Source: SAR324 cluster bacterium (GTDB lineage Bacteria; SAR324; XYD2-FULL-50-16). Taken from it: a stretch of DNA of 64,000 bases. The stretch spans positions 186,001 through 250,000 of the forward strand of contig JANQGX010000045.1 in NCBI GenBank assembly GCA_028282885.1. Direction: 5' to 3'. This document shows positions 9,333-18,024 of this stretch, piece after piece; position 1 is the first letter of the stretch; each line of letters starts with the position of its first letter. The notes under the pieces were generated by a model, which was not told where the DNA came from, searched no databases, and saw only the letters and a program-made list of their open reading frames with translations. The position numbers were made by a program, and so were the translations under genes.

Positions 9333-9350
9333 GTCTGATTTAAACTAGAC
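9333..9350. promoter_or_regulatory. imperfect palindrome upstream of recA, candidate operator
   Basis: GTCT-N10-AGAC with a TTTAAA core; 14 of 18 positions are palindromic. It ends 10 bases before the putative recA -35 box. Because recA is nearly always LexA-controlled, a lineage-specific SOS box is possible, but the site matches no LexA motif known to me. Confidence 0.25.
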
Positions 9351-9360
9351 TCAGATGTCT

Positions 9361-9390
9361 TTGTCAGGTCTACAAATCTAACCAGATTAT
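9361..9390 (+). promoter_or_regulatory. probable sigma70-type promoter of recA
   Basis: TTGTCA (-35, 9361-9366), an 18-base spacer and GATTAT (-10, 9385-9390). Five of six and four of six consensus matches. Predicted transcription start near 9397, leaving a leader of about 65 bases before the recA ATG. Confidence 0.4.
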
Positions 9391-9463
9391 TAAATGATTT
9401 CAAAAACAAACCGGAAATCACAAGGGAAATCTACCCCGTTTGGGAATAACTTAGGAGAAGACT

Positions 9464-10501
9464 ATGTGGGACTCAGATCGAAGCAAAGCTATTGAGGCGG
9501 CAATTTCTCAAATCGATCGGCAATTTGGGAAAGGTTCGATTATGAGAATGAACGATGGAGCAGCGCAAAATATACCGGTCGTTCGAACCGGAATAATCGG
9601 ATTGGATATTGCCCTCGGAGCAGGAGGATTTCCCCTGGGGCGAATTGTCGAGATCTTCGGGCCTGAATCTTCAGGGAAAACCACACTGGCATTGCACGTG
9701 GTATCAGAAGTTCAAAGAGCGGGAGGAGTCGCTGCCTTCGTTGATGCGGAACATGCTTTGGATGTTGTGTACGCAAGGAAACTGGGAGTCAATACGGAAG
9801 ATCTCCTGATATCACAACCCGATTTTGGAGAGCAGGCTCTCGAAATTACAGACATTCTTGTGCGAAGCGGAGGAGTGGATATCGTGGTTGTGGATTCTGT
9901 GGCTGCGCTGGTCCCACGTGCGGAAATCAATGGTGAAATGGGAGACGCCCATGTCGGACTGCAAGCCAGACTGATGTCACAAGCTCTCAGAAAACTGACC
10001 GGGACCTTATCCAAATCCAATTGTATGATCATTTTCATCAACCAGTTGCGACACAAAATCGGAGTCATGTACGGCAATCCCGAAGTAACCACTGGTGGAA
10101 ATGCCTTGAAGTTTTATGCATCCGTCAGAGTCGATATTAGACGAATCAGCGACATCAAACAGGGTGAGAATGTGCTGGGGAATCGTACCAGAATCAAGAT
10201 CGTGAAAAACAAGATTGCCCCGCCTTTCAAAATCATCGAGCTGGACATCATGTTCGGTGAAGGAATATCCAAACTGGGCTCGCTGCTTGATCTGGCGGTT
10301 GACGCCGGAATTATTAAAAAGAGTGGTAGCTGGTACTCGTACGGAGATGAAAGGCTTGGGCAAGGCAGAGAAAATTCAAAGGACTTTCTGCTGGAACATG
10401 AGGAGCTGATTGAATCCATTGATCGCGAAGTCAGAGAACATTTCAATATCCCTCTTCCCGAAGGCGCAACGGAGTCCACCAAATCCGAAGACGCAGAATA
10501 A
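9464..10501 (+). CDS. recA: recombinase RecA
   Basis: DNA strand-exchange ATPase that mediates homologous recombination and stimulates LexA self-cleavage. Walker A is GPESSGKT (residues 66-73), followed by the expected VDAEHALD, DSVAALVPRAEI, the L2-flanking INQLRHKIGVM and TTGGNALKFYASVR blocks. Length 345 is normal, ending in an acidic tail (SEDAE) typical of RecA. The start at 9464 has a strong AGGAGA ribosome-binding site. The N-terminus begins directly at the filament-forming helix (SKAIEAAISQIDRQFGKG). It is monocistronic; neither recX nor lexA follows. Confidence 0.97.
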   Translation: MWDSDRSKAIEAAISQIDRQFGKGSIMRMNDGAAQNIPVVRTGIIGLDIALGAGGFPLGRIVEIFGPESSGKTTLALHVVSEVQRAGGVAAFVDAEHALDVVYARKLGVNTEDLLISQPDFGEQALEITDILVRSGGVDIVVVDSVAALVPRAEINGEMGDAHVGLQARLMSQALRKLTGTLSKSNCMIIFINQLRHKIGVMYGNPEVTTGGNALKFYASVRVDIRRISDIKQGENVLGNRTRIKIVKNKIAPPFKIIELDIMFGEGISKLGSLLDLAVDAGIIKKSGSWYSYGDERLGQGRENSKDFLLEHEELIESIDREVREHFNIPLPEGATESTKSEDAE

Positions 10502-10588
10502 ATCCATTGACCGGCTTGATCACCCACAGCCGGTTCCAACCCACTCCAATCCCCTTTATCTCTCCCGAATAATTTGTTGTTTTTCTAC

Positions 10589-10617
10589 TTGATCTTATGA
10601 AAAAGGGGAGGTATATT
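10589..10617 (+). promoter_or_regulatory. sigma70-type promoter of groES-groEL
   Basis: TTGATC (10589-10594), exact 17-base spacer, TATATT (10612-10617). The predicted start point falls around 10624, immediately before the CIRCE element, the classic layout for HrcA repression. Confidence 0.72.
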
Positions 10618-10627
10618 TTAGTTTTGG

Positions 10628-10654
10628 TTAGCACTCAATTAGGGTGAGTGCTAA
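10628..10654 (+). promoter_or_regulatory. CIRCE operator (HrcA binding site)
   Basis: Perfect TTAGCACTC (10628-10636), nine-base spacer, GAGTGCTAA (10646-10654). This is the full consensus of CIRCE, bound by the HrcA repressor to couple chaperonin expression to free GroEL. It lies between the promoter and groES. hrcA itself is not in the window. Confidence 0.97.
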
Positions 10655-10761
10655 TAGCTGATTGATAATCTTTATGAGGTCAGGCTGATGGGTTTTTTAG
10701 AGCCATTGCAGCGATCCTCATCTTTTAATCGAATTATTAACTTAATTCTGGGATACAGACT

Positions 10762-11049
10762 ATGAAAATAAAACCATTACACGATCGAGTGATTGTAAGA
10801 CGTAATGACGCTGAGCAGAAGACTGCAAGTGGAATAATCATTCCGGATACGGCAAAAGAGAAGCCTCAAGAAGGTACTGTGATTGCAGTTGGAACCGGGA
10901 TTCGCAAAGAAGATGGAACCGTCCTGCCTTTGGATGTGAAGGAAGGGGACAAGATTCTGTTCGGTAAGTATGCCGGGACGGAGATTAAGATTGAAGGTGA
11001 AGAGTATTTGATGATGAAAGAGGATGATATTCTTGGCATCATCCAATAG
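10762..11049 (+). CDS. groES: co-chaperonin GroES
   Basis: A 95-residue co-chaperonin forming the heptameric lid on GroEL. It starts KIKPLHDRVIVRR and has the mobile-loop region KTASGIIIPDTAKEKPQEG, then VLPLDVKEGDKILFGKYAG and a C-terminal EEYLMMKEDDILGI; all are standard GroES blocks. First gene of the CIRCE-controlled operon, 107 bases before groEL. Confidence 0.98.
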   Translation: MKIKPLHDRVIVRRNDAEQKTASGIIIPDTAKEKPQEGTVIAVGTGIRKEDGTVLPLDVKEGDKILFGKYAGTEIKIEGEEYLMMKEDDILGIIQ

Positions 11050-11156
11050 TTTTAGGAAGTTACGATCGGTTATCACTCCTTCGTATTGGCGGGAGTTGAT
11101 TTATTGAACAATCATCGAAAAACAAATCATTTAATTACAGAATACAGGAAACAGAC

Positions 11157-12818
11157 ATGGCTAAACAAATCGTATTTAGCGACACAAACCGGAACTTAAT
11201 GTTAGCCGGGGTTAATCAATTGGCAGATGTGGTTAAAGCCACATTGGGTCCCAAGGGAAGAAATGTACTGATAGAAAAGTCCTTTGGTGCCCCCCTGATC
11301 ACCAAAGATGGTGTTACCGTTGCAAAAGAGATTGAACTTGAAGAGAAGATTGAGAACATGGGTGCTCAGATGGTGAAGGAAGTTGCCAGCAAGACTTCTG
11401 ATGTGGCCGGTGATGGAACCACCACAGCAACCGTTCTCGCCCAGGCGATTTTCAGGGAAGGTGTTAAGAACGTAACCGCAGGTGCTAATCCCATGGACCT
11501 GAAGCGCGGAATTGAAGCGGCTGTCGAAGTTGCAGTCGAAGAACTGGCGAAAGCATCCAAGACCGTATCCGACAGCAAAGAGATTTCCCAGGTTGGTACG
11601 ATCTCGGCTAACCACGACGAAACCATTGGTAATATCATCGCTGAAGCAATGGATAAAGTGGGCAAGGATGGTGTTATCACCGTAGAAGAGGCCAAAGGTT
11701 TGGATACTACTCTGGATGTTGTTGAAGGGATGCAGTTTGATCGCGGTTATCTGTCTCCTTATTTCGTGACAGACGCGGACCGAATGGAAACTGTCCTGAA
11801 GGACCCCTACATCATTCTGATTGAAAAGAAGGTCAGCAATATGAAAGACATTCTGCCCGTTCTGGAACAGATTGCCAAGGAAGGAAAACCCTTCCTGATT
11901 ATTGCGGAAGATGTTGATGGTGAAGCTCTGGCAACACTGGTTGTTAACAAGCTGAGAGGAACCCTGCAGTGTTGTGCTGTTAAGGCTCCCGGTTTTGGTG
12001 ACAGAAGAAAAGCAATGCTGGAAGACATCGCCATTCTGACCGGTGGCGAGGTTGTTTCTGAAGACAGGGGAATGAAAACCGAGGATTTGACCATTTCCCA
12101 GCTTGGAACCGCTAAAACCGTAACCATTGACAAGGACAATACAACTATTGTTGATGGTGCAGGTGCTGATACCGAGATCAAAGCCCGAGTTAATCAGATT
12201 CGAGCACAGATCGAAGAGACCACTTCCGATTATGACAGGGAAAAGCTTCAGGAAAGACTGGCCAAACTGGTTGGTGGTGTTGCCATCATCAATGTTGGCG
12301 CTGCTACTGAAATTGAAATGAAGGAAAAGAAGGCAAGGGTTGAGGATGCACTTCATGCAACCAGAGCCGCAGTAGAAGAAGGAATCGTAGCAGGTGGTGG
12401 TGTTGCTCTGCTCAGAGTTCAAGATGCTGTAAACAAAGCTGCCGAGAAGTTGGAAGAAGACATGAAAATCGGTGCTGCCATCGTTGTAAAGGCCTTGGAA
12501 GAGCCTCTGAAGCAGATTGTAGCCAATGCAGGTCTTGAAGGTGCGGTTGTTGTCAACGAGGTTAACGGACAAAAAGGTAATAACGGTTTTGATGCCAGGA
12601 CAGAACAGTATGTCGATATGATGAAAGCCGGAATTATCGATCCCACCAAAGTGACAAGAAGCGCGCTGCAGAATGCAGCATCCGTTTCCGGACTGCTGGT
12701 TACTACTGAAGCCTCTGTTGCCGATGTTCCCGCCGAGTCCAATGACGCTGCTATGAATCCAGCCGCCATGGGAGGAGGAATGGGCGGAATGGGTGGCGGA
12801 ATGCCAGGTATGATGTAA
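11157..12818 (+). CDS. groEL: chaperonin GroEL
   Basis: 60-kDa cytoplasmic chaperonin, 553 residues, ATP-driven protein folding with GroES. The ATP-binding sequence GDGTTTATVLA (about residue 86) and the catalytic aspartate region are intact, as is the apical domain substrate-binding groove. It ends in the GGM-rich tail (GGMGGGMPGMM) of type I chaperonins. An AGGA site lies seven bases before the ATG. A strong hairpin terminator follows after 20 bases. A long antisense frame across this gene is a codon-bias artefact. Confidence 0.98.
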   Translation: MAKQIVFSDTNRNLMLAGVNQLADVVKATLGPKGRNVLIEKSFGAPLITKDGVTVAKEIELEEKIENMGAQMVKEVASKTSDVAGDGTTTATVLAQAIFREGVKNVTAGANPMDLKRGIEAAVEVAVEELAKASKTVSDSKEISQVGTISANHDETIGNIIAEAMDKVGKDGVITVEEAKGLDTTLDVVEGMQFDRGYLSPYFVTDADRMETVLKDPYIILIEKKVSNMKDILPVLEQIAKEGKPFLIIAEDVDGEALATLVVNKLRGTLQCCAVKAPGFGDRRKAMLEDIAILTGGEVVSEDRGMKTEDLTISQLGTAKTVTIDKDNTTIVDGAGADTEIKARVNQIRAQIEETTSDYDREKLQERLAKLVGGVAIINVGAATEIEMKEKKARVEDALHATRAAVEEGIVAGGGVALLRVQDAVNKAAEKLEEDMKIGAAIVVKALEEPLKQIVANAGLEGAVVVNEVNGQKGNNGFDARTEQYVDMMKAGIIDPTKVTRSALQNAASVSGLLVTTEASVADVPAESNDAAMNPAAMGGGMGGMGGGMPGMM

Positions 12819-12839
12819 TTCTTTCTTGTACGAAAAAGG

Positions 12840-12864
12840 AGCCGGCATTGCCGGCTTTTTTTTT
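12840..12864 (+). terminator. rho-independent terminator of groES-groEL
   Basis: AGCCGGC (12840-12846), three-base loop, GCCGGCT (12850-12856), then a run of T residues to 12864. A strong GC stem followed by a U-tract. Confidence 0.92.
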
Positions 12865-13079
12865 GCCTTTTTTTCGGGATCGGATTATTATTGCAATCAC
12901 AAAACTCACCAATGTCCGGGAAACAGGGATGAGGGATTGTTGAACACCTGGCTCGACAAAAACTTACTACTGGTTTTAAATTAATTTTTGTGAGATAATT
13001 TTTGATGATACAATCGTAATACTGTTCCTAGCGATATGCGGTACATACTATTCAGCAACACTACAGCCAATTGAGTCAT

Positions 13080-15266
13080 ATGTCTGAAAATGCGGGGGGT
13101 ATGGAGGATATGAGAGATATTCTCCATGAATTTGTCGTGGATTCCAAGGAGATGCTTGAAGATACCGAACCGTTGCTGGTTGAGTTGGAAGATGCCTATG
13201 ATGAAGAGAAAATAAACAATATATTCAGGTGCTTTCACTCAATAAAAGGAGGAGCCGGTTTTCTTAACTTAAATAGCATCCAACGGCTGACCCATTCTGC
13301 AGAAACTCTCCTGGATATGTTTCGAAAAGGTAAGCTGGAATTTGCTTCAGACCACCTGGATATCATGGTCAAGGTCTGCGATCAGATTACTGCAATATTG
13401 GTGGAGGTTGATGACAACCTCTCTGACGAAGGCTTTGATGCAAGTATAGAAGAGATTTGTTCTGAAATCGACGGAATAATCGTTGGCAAGAAACCGGTAG
13501 CAAAACCACAACCGGTTGAGGAAGTCGCGGTAGAGGAAGAACCGGTAGCTGAGCCCCCGGAGCCGGAACCCAAGGAAGATGAGTTTGAAATTCCCATCAC
13601 GGATGAGATGATCACCCAGTTCATCCAGGAAGCTGAAGCCGGCTTTGAAAAAATCGAAGAAATCCTCCTCATTCTCGAAAAATTCGGCTTTGAGCAGAAG
13701 CTATTAGACGATGCCTACCGCCTCATCCACAGTTTCAAAGGCAATTGCGGTTTCATGAATTTCAGAGACCTGGAGAAGATCAGTCATAAAGTTGAAACCG
13801 TATTTGACGGGATGAAAAGCAAGGAAGTGCCGACCACGGAGGAGAATGTAACGGTTCTTGTTAATGTCCTGGATGTCATTCGCAGCACAGTAACACAAAT
13901 CGCGGAGAACGGGAATCCATCCGTTTCTGGTTGCGCTGCTGTTCTGGGACTGATGGATGACATTATCCCCGGGCTCATCGAAAAAAAGATACCTGCATCG
14001 GAAGTGTCGCCTGTCGATCAACCGCCTGTCCTTGATCTGAAGGAAGAGGAGAAAAAGCCGGATTCGAAGGCTCCACAGGCCAAGGTTACAGAGGACAAAG
14101 CAATCGCCAAGTCGCTGCAGACAGACATTCGAGTTAATCTCCAGAAGGTCGATACGGTCATTAATCTGGTGGGTGAGCTTATGATCGTCAGCCAGATGAT
14201 AACCAGCAATCTATCGGGAGATTCCGAAAAAACTAACCGCTCATCTCACCAATTGAACAGCCTGATTACCGAACTTCAAGATGTTGCCATGTCCATCCGT
14301 ATGATCCCTTTGGCCGGTACCTTCCGCAAGATGGTCCGATTGGTCAGGGATCTTTCCAAGAAGTCGGGTAAACAGGTGGTATTTGAAACCAAGGGAGAAG
14401 ACACTGAGCTGGACAAAACGGTGGTAGAGCAGATTTCCGATCCACTGGTTCACCTTGTGAGAAATTCCATCGACCATGGTATTGAAACCCCTGATGATAG
14501 GCTCCTTGTAGGCAAACCTGCCACCGGTAAGCTGGTTATCGAAGCAAAATATGAAGGGAATGAAGTCTGGATCAATATTATTGATGATGGAAGGGGATTG
14601 AGTCGCGAGAAAATACTTGCCAGGGCCAAGGATAGAAACTTGGTAACAGATGAGGCAGACGAGTGGCCGGATTCTAAAATCTATAAGTTAATTTTCGCCC
14701 CGGGATTTTCCACTGCTGAAAAAGTTACCTCCGTTTCAGGAAGGGGAGTTGGTATGGATGTGGTGAAGCGGAATATCGAGAAGGTGAAGGGGCATGTGGA
14801 TATTAAAACTGTTCCCGGCCAGGGAAGCACCATCGGCCTCAGGATTCCTTTGACGCTTGCAATTATAGACGGGATGTTGCTTCGCGTTGGGAAGGCTATT
14901 TATACCGCGCCCCTGTTGGCCATTCGTGAGTCAGTACAGATAAAATCTTCACAAGTGACAATCGTGGATGGAAAAGAAGTGGTGATGATTCGGGAGCAGC
15001 TTATACCCGTGTTCAGACTCCATAAACTTCATAACATCAAACCCGATTACGACAATTTGGAAGAGGGAATTTTGATCATCCTGGAGCATCAGGACGATGT
15101 TTTCGGACTCTTTGTCGACGAGCTGCTTGGGCAGTATCAAACAGTTATCAAAGGGCTATCCGATTACCTGGGCAAGGTATCCGGAGTTTCGGGATGTTCA
15201 ATCTTAAGTAACGGCGAAGTCAGTCTGATTCTTGATGTCGCAGATTTAAGAAAGGAAATTGAATAA
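13080..15266 (+). CDS. cheA: chemotaxis histidine kinase CheA (two Hpt domains)
   Basis: Sensor kinase that phosphorylates itself on histidine from receptor signals and passes the phosphate to CheY and CheB. Unusually it has two phosphotransfer domains: FHSIKGGAGFL with His53 and IHSFKGNCGFM with His217, joined by a Pro/Glu-rich linker. Then come the dimerisation helices, the ATPase (N-box RNSIDHG, G-box DDGRG and GRGVGMDVV) and a C-terminal CheW-like domain. The chosen ATG at 13080 is preceded in frame by a TTG at 13071; neither has a good Shine-Dalgarno sequence, and ATG at 13101 or 13110 is also possible. It heads an eight-gene che cluster and lies 251 bases after the groEL terminator region. 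Confidence 0.94.
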   Translation: MSENAGGMEDMRDILHEFVVDSKEMLEDTEPLLVELEDAYDEEKINNIFRCFHSIKGGAGFLNLNSIQRLTHSAETLLDMFRKGKLEFASDHLDIMVKVCDQITAILVEVDDNLSDEGFDASIEEICSEIDGIIVGKKPVAKPQPVEEVAVEEEPVAEPPEPEPKEDEFEIPITDEMITQFIQEAEAGFEKIEEILLILEKFGFEQKLLDDAYRLIHSFKGNCGFMNFRDLEKISHKVETVFDGMKSKEVPTTEENVTVLVNVLDVIRSTVTQIAENGNPSVSGCAAVLGLMDDIIPGLIEKKIPASEVSPVDQPPVLDLKEEEKKPDSKAPQAKVTEDKAIAKSLQTDIRVNLQKVDTVINLVGELMIVSQMITSNLSGDSEKTNRSSHQLNSLITELQDVAMSIRMIPLAGTFRKMVRLVRDLSKKSGKQVVFETKGEDTELDKTVVEQISDPLVHLVRNSIDHGIETPDDRLLVGKPATGKLVIEAKYEGNEVWINIIDDGRGLSREKILARAKDRNLVTDEADEWPDSKIYKLIFAPGFSTAEKVTSVSGRGVGMDVVKRNIEKVKGHVDIKTVPGQGSTIGLRIPLTLAIIDGMLLRVGKAIYTAPLLAIRESVQIKSSQVTIVDGKEVVMIREQLIPVFRLHKLHNIKPDYDNLEEGILIILEHQDDVFGLFVDELLGQYQTVIKGLSDYLGKVSGVSGCSILSNGEVSLILDVADLRKEIE

Positions 15267-15276
15267 CCGATAAAAT

Positions 15277-15996
15277 ATGATCATAGCCTTTGTCCAGACA
15301 AAAGGGGGAACTGGTAAAAGCACACTTGCACTGACGGTCGCATATTCCAAAACCGTCGCCAGGTCTTTTGCCTCCACTGCTCTGGTTGAAATGGACGAGC
15401 AGGGTACACTCGGCAAGTGGTGGTCCAGGAGGGAGCAGAATCATGTCAAAGATAAGCATATCTGTTTTCATCATATTTCCAGCCAGGACAAAGACGAGAT
15501 ACTTGAACTTATCGAAAAGCTGGAGAATGAAAACGATCTGTTAATTCTGGATGTTCCCGGGGAGAGCGTTGGCCGGTTCCATACCCGATTCGCCTGTGCG
15601 GTTGCAGATTTGGTCCTGATTCCGATGAGAACTTCTACAAATGATGAGGAAGCGTTCGAGGATAACCTGCTACCGATCATCAGGAGGATACTGGAACTCG
15701 ATACGGAGAGCAGGGATGTGTTCCACATTATTCCTTCGTTTACGCATCCACTGTCTAACAAATCAAATATCTATGGCTACTTCAAAGATATAATGCCGGA
15801 TTATGTACATTGCCTGAAAGCAGTCTTTTCATTTGGGTCAGTATTTGAAAATTTTTCCAGAGGCGGAAACAACCTGTATGAATATGCCAAGCTGGTGAAA
15901 CCCAATCTTAAGCTCTATGAACAGGCAAAAAAGGCAATAAAGGAAGTTGAACTCATCTCCAGGGAAATTATAAAAGTAGTTTCAATTCAGGAATAG
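15277..15996 (+). CDS. ParA/MinD-like ATPase in chemotaxis operon (ParC-like)
   Basis: A 239-residue P-loop ATPase with the deviant Walker A KGGTGKST (residues 9-16), the ParA-family signature lysine included, and a Walker B-like LLILDVPGE near residue 90. In place of the usual xDxP of ParA the motif ends DVPG. Such proteins make DNA- or pole-dependent gradients that position cargo. Ten bases separate it from cheA and four from the CheW-domain gene, so it is co-transcribed with them. Established analogues are ParC (Vibrio) and PpfA (Rhodobacter), which position chemosensory arrays. I infer the same role; a plasmid-partition role is ruled out by context. Confidence 0.78.
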   Translation: MIIAFVQTKGGTGKSTLALTVAYSKTVARSFASTALVEMDEQGTLGKWWSRREQNHVKDKHICFHHISSQDKDEILELIEKLENENDLLILDVPGESVGRFHTRFACAVADLVLIPMRTSTNDEEAFEDNLLPIIRRILELDTESRDVFHIIPSFTHPLSNKSNIYGYFKDIMPDYVHCLKAVFSFGSVFENFSRGGNNLYEYAKLVKPNLKLYEQAKKAIKEVELISREIIKVVSIQE

Positions 15997-16000
15997 AAGC

Positions 16001-17011
16001 ATGGGATTACCTAGTAAGAAGCAATTGCACAAGCACAAAAGAGGCACTCGCAAAGCGTTGGATACGCTTGAGGCAATGGACTTAACGGAAGACGTCGTGG
16101 AAAATGATTCCGATGTTGTGGAAAAACTGATTGAGAAGAAAAAAGGTAAATCCGGTAAAGCAAAGACACCGGCAGAAGCCAAGTCGAAAAAGACAAGAAA
16201 AACAAAAGAAACAAAGGCGAAATCCAAAAAAAGTAAATCCGATGCAGTGCAAAAGTCAGAAAAGCAGAAACGGCAAACCACAGTCAAAGAAGAACCAGTA
16301 AGTGAAGAAGTAGCGATAAAAGGTAACAGCATTGAAATGGATCCATTGAAAAAGGATATTGATATCGCTCTGGGTGAGGCACCGTTAAATCTGCAGGAAG
16401 ATAAACCGTCGATTGAAAAAACAGATGTGCTGGTATCACCAAGTAAAAATCATAGTGAATCGGCTCAGAAAAAACCTGAGGTTTCCGATTCAGGGCAGAC
16501 GGAGAATGCGGATGATGTAGCGTTGATCACCGATGGTGATCAGAATGAAGACACCCAGAAGGATAAGTTTTTGACATTTAGAATCGGTGATGAATCATAC
16601 GGGATAGCGATAAGTCATGTGACGGAAATCATAGTGATGCAAAGAATCACCGAAGTTCCGGATACACCTGTGTTCGTTAGGGGCGTTATCAATCTGAGGG
16701 GGCAGGTGATTCCTGTGATTGATATCAGGGAAAGATTTCACATGGAATTTCGTGAGTACGATGAAAGAACTTGTATCATCGTTGTTGAATGCAATGAAAC
16801 ATCGGTGGGTATGATTGTTGATACGGTTAACGAAGTTGTTGATATACCGGAAGACCAGATCGATCCTCCCCCCAGATCACATGCCGGACTTGATAGTTCA
16901 TATATTGAAGGGATGGGAAAAACTGACAATCGGGTTAATATAATCCTGAATATTGAAAAAGTTCTTTTTGTTCAGGAGCTTCTGGCAAGACAGAATGATC
17001 TAATTGAATAA
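16001..17011 (+). CDS. CheW-domain adaptor with long basic N-terminal extension (ParP-like candidate)
   Basis: 336 residues. The C-terminal 145 (from about 188, FLTFRIGDESYGIAI) form a complete CheW domain, including EVPDTPVFVRGVINLRG, the receptor/kinase-coupling loop. The first 185 residues are an unusual low-complexity, Lys/Ser/Glu-rich stretch (several KKxK runs between residues 45 and 90, then acidic) with no recognised domain, likely disordered. CheW links receptors to CheA in arrays. The extension directly follows a ParA-like ATPase gene (4-base gap), and in Vibrio the ParC partner ParP is likewise a CheW-like domain plus an N-terminal ParC-binding part. The role in array positioning is inference; as a minimum it is the operon's CheW. 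Confidence 0.82.
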   Translation: MGLPSKKQLHKHKRGTRKALDTLEAMDLTEDVVENDSDVVEKLIEKKKGKSGKAKTPAEAKSKKTRKTKETKAKSKKSKSDAVQKSEKQKRQTTVKEEPVSEEVAIKGNSIEMDPLKKDIDIALGEAPLNLQEDKPSIEKTDVLVSPSKNHSESAQKKPEVSDSGQTENADDVALITDGDQNEDTQKDKFLTFRIGDESYGIAISHVTEIIVMQRITEVPDTPVFVRGVINLRGQVIPVIDIRERFHMEFREYDERTCIIVVECNETSVGMIVDTVNEVVDIPEDQIDPPPRSHAGLDSSYIEGMGKTDNRVNIILNIEKVLFVQELLARQNDLIE

Positions 17012-17069
17012 GGGCTTTTTCAATATATATCAAGGGATCGGTTTAACGAAGTAGTTGGTAAAAGAAACG

Positions 17070-17963
17070 ATGGCAGGACTTAACGGGAAATCTGATACAA
17101 ATGGTCAGGGTGAAGGATATATCACTCGAACTTTTATCCAGATCACAGATGAGGAGTTTCAACTCTTTCGAAGTTTCATCTACAAAAACTTTGGCATCAA
17201 TCTGACTGACGCGAAACGGGCGCTTCTGATGAATCGCCTGCAGAAAATCCTCAAACAAAAGGAGCTCCGTTCGTTCAAAGAGTATTTCGAGTACGTTCAA
17301 AAGGATCAGTCTCTAAAGGAACTCGGTCAGCTTATTGATGCGGTTTCCACCAATCACACTTTTTTCTTCCGGGAGAAAGCACATTTTGATTACCTGACGG
17401 ATGTGGCGCTGCCAACATTGGTCCCCAAAATCGCCAGGACCGGTTCCAAGGATTTACGTGTATGGTGTGCTGCTGCATCAACAGGGGAGGAACCGTATGT
17501 TATTGCCATGTTGCTGATGGAGTATCTTGGCAATGACTATAAAAACTGGTCTGCAGGTCTGCTGGCAACGGATATATCAAGCGAAGCACTGATGACGGCT
17601 GCCGAGGGTGTTTATTCCGACGAAAGGGTTGCGCAGGTTCCCCAAAAAATGAGACTGACCTATTTCGATAAACTGGCAAATAATGAATACCGGATTAAAC
17701 CATTTTTACGGAACGAGGTCCTCTACCGGCGATTCAATCTCATGAACGAACGCTTTCCGTTTAAGAAGCAGTTTCACGTTATTTTTTGCCGCAATGTTAT
17801 GATCTATTTTGATCAGAAAACCAGAGAGACCCTTGTTGAGAAATTATATGATTTTACCGCGCCTGGCGGCTATTTGTTTATTGGAAATGCTGAGACTTTA
17901 GGCAGAAATCAGACCCGATATTCATATATAGCTCCGTCAATTTATCAGAAGGTGGAAAAATAG
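17070..17963 (+). CDS. cheR: chemotaxis protein methyltransferase CheR
   Basis: SAM-dependent methylation of glutamates on chemoreceptors, in the cytoplasm at the array. The N-terminal all-helical CheR-N domain (about 30-90, ending THTFFFRE) precedes a Rossmann methyltransferase domain with LRVWCAAASTGEEPYVIAM, a fully standard SAM-binding motif, and VIFCRNVMIYFD, the CheR-specific motif. 297 residues from the ATG at 17070; an in-frame TTG at 17055 would add five residues. It lies 58 bases after the CheW-like gene and pairs with cheB for adaptation. Confidence 0.95.
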   Translation: MAGLNGKSDTNGQGEGYITRTFIQITDEEFQLFRSFIYKNFGINLTDAKRALLMNRLQKILKQKELRSFKEYFEYVQKDQSLKELGQLIDAVSTNHTFFFREKAHFDYLTDVALPTLVPKIARTGSKDLRVWCAAASTGEEPYVIAMLLMEYLGNDYKNWSAGLLATDISSEALMTAAEGVYSDERVAQVPQKMRLTYFDKLANNEYRIKPFLRNEVLYRRFNLMNERFPFKKQFHVIFCRNVMIYFDQKTRETLVEKLYDFTAPGGYLFIGNAETLGRNQTRYSYIAPSIYQKVEK

Positions 17964-18024
17964 GAGTTGTCACGGCTTACAGCTATTCCGAATACTGTTA
18001 TTTCAATTGGTAATATTGGTAAAT

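Larger units (their letters stand above)
9141..9463. other. 323-base divergent intergenic region upstream of recA
   Basis: No protein-coding gene is supported here. The recA-proximal part holds a promoter-like pair (9361-9390), a GTCT-N10-AGAC palindrome (9333-9350) and a smaller AATCT-N4-AGATT inverted repeat (9375-9388). The recA ribosome-binding site AGGAGA sits seven bases before its ATG. No E. coli-type (CTGT-N8-ACAG) or alphaproteobacterial (GTTC-N7-GTTC) LexA box is visible. Confidence 0.6.

Noticed and set aside
9307..9348. 13-codon frame with a ribosome-binding-site-like sequence before recA
   Set aside because: Too short to judge, no regulatory amino acid codons as in leader peptides, and no hairpin follows it.
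11202..12848. A 548-codon open frame antisense to groEL
   Set aside because: Codon bias of groEL gives few stops on the opposite strand. The product is Cys/Asn/Gln-rich with no domain, and has no ribosome-binding site.
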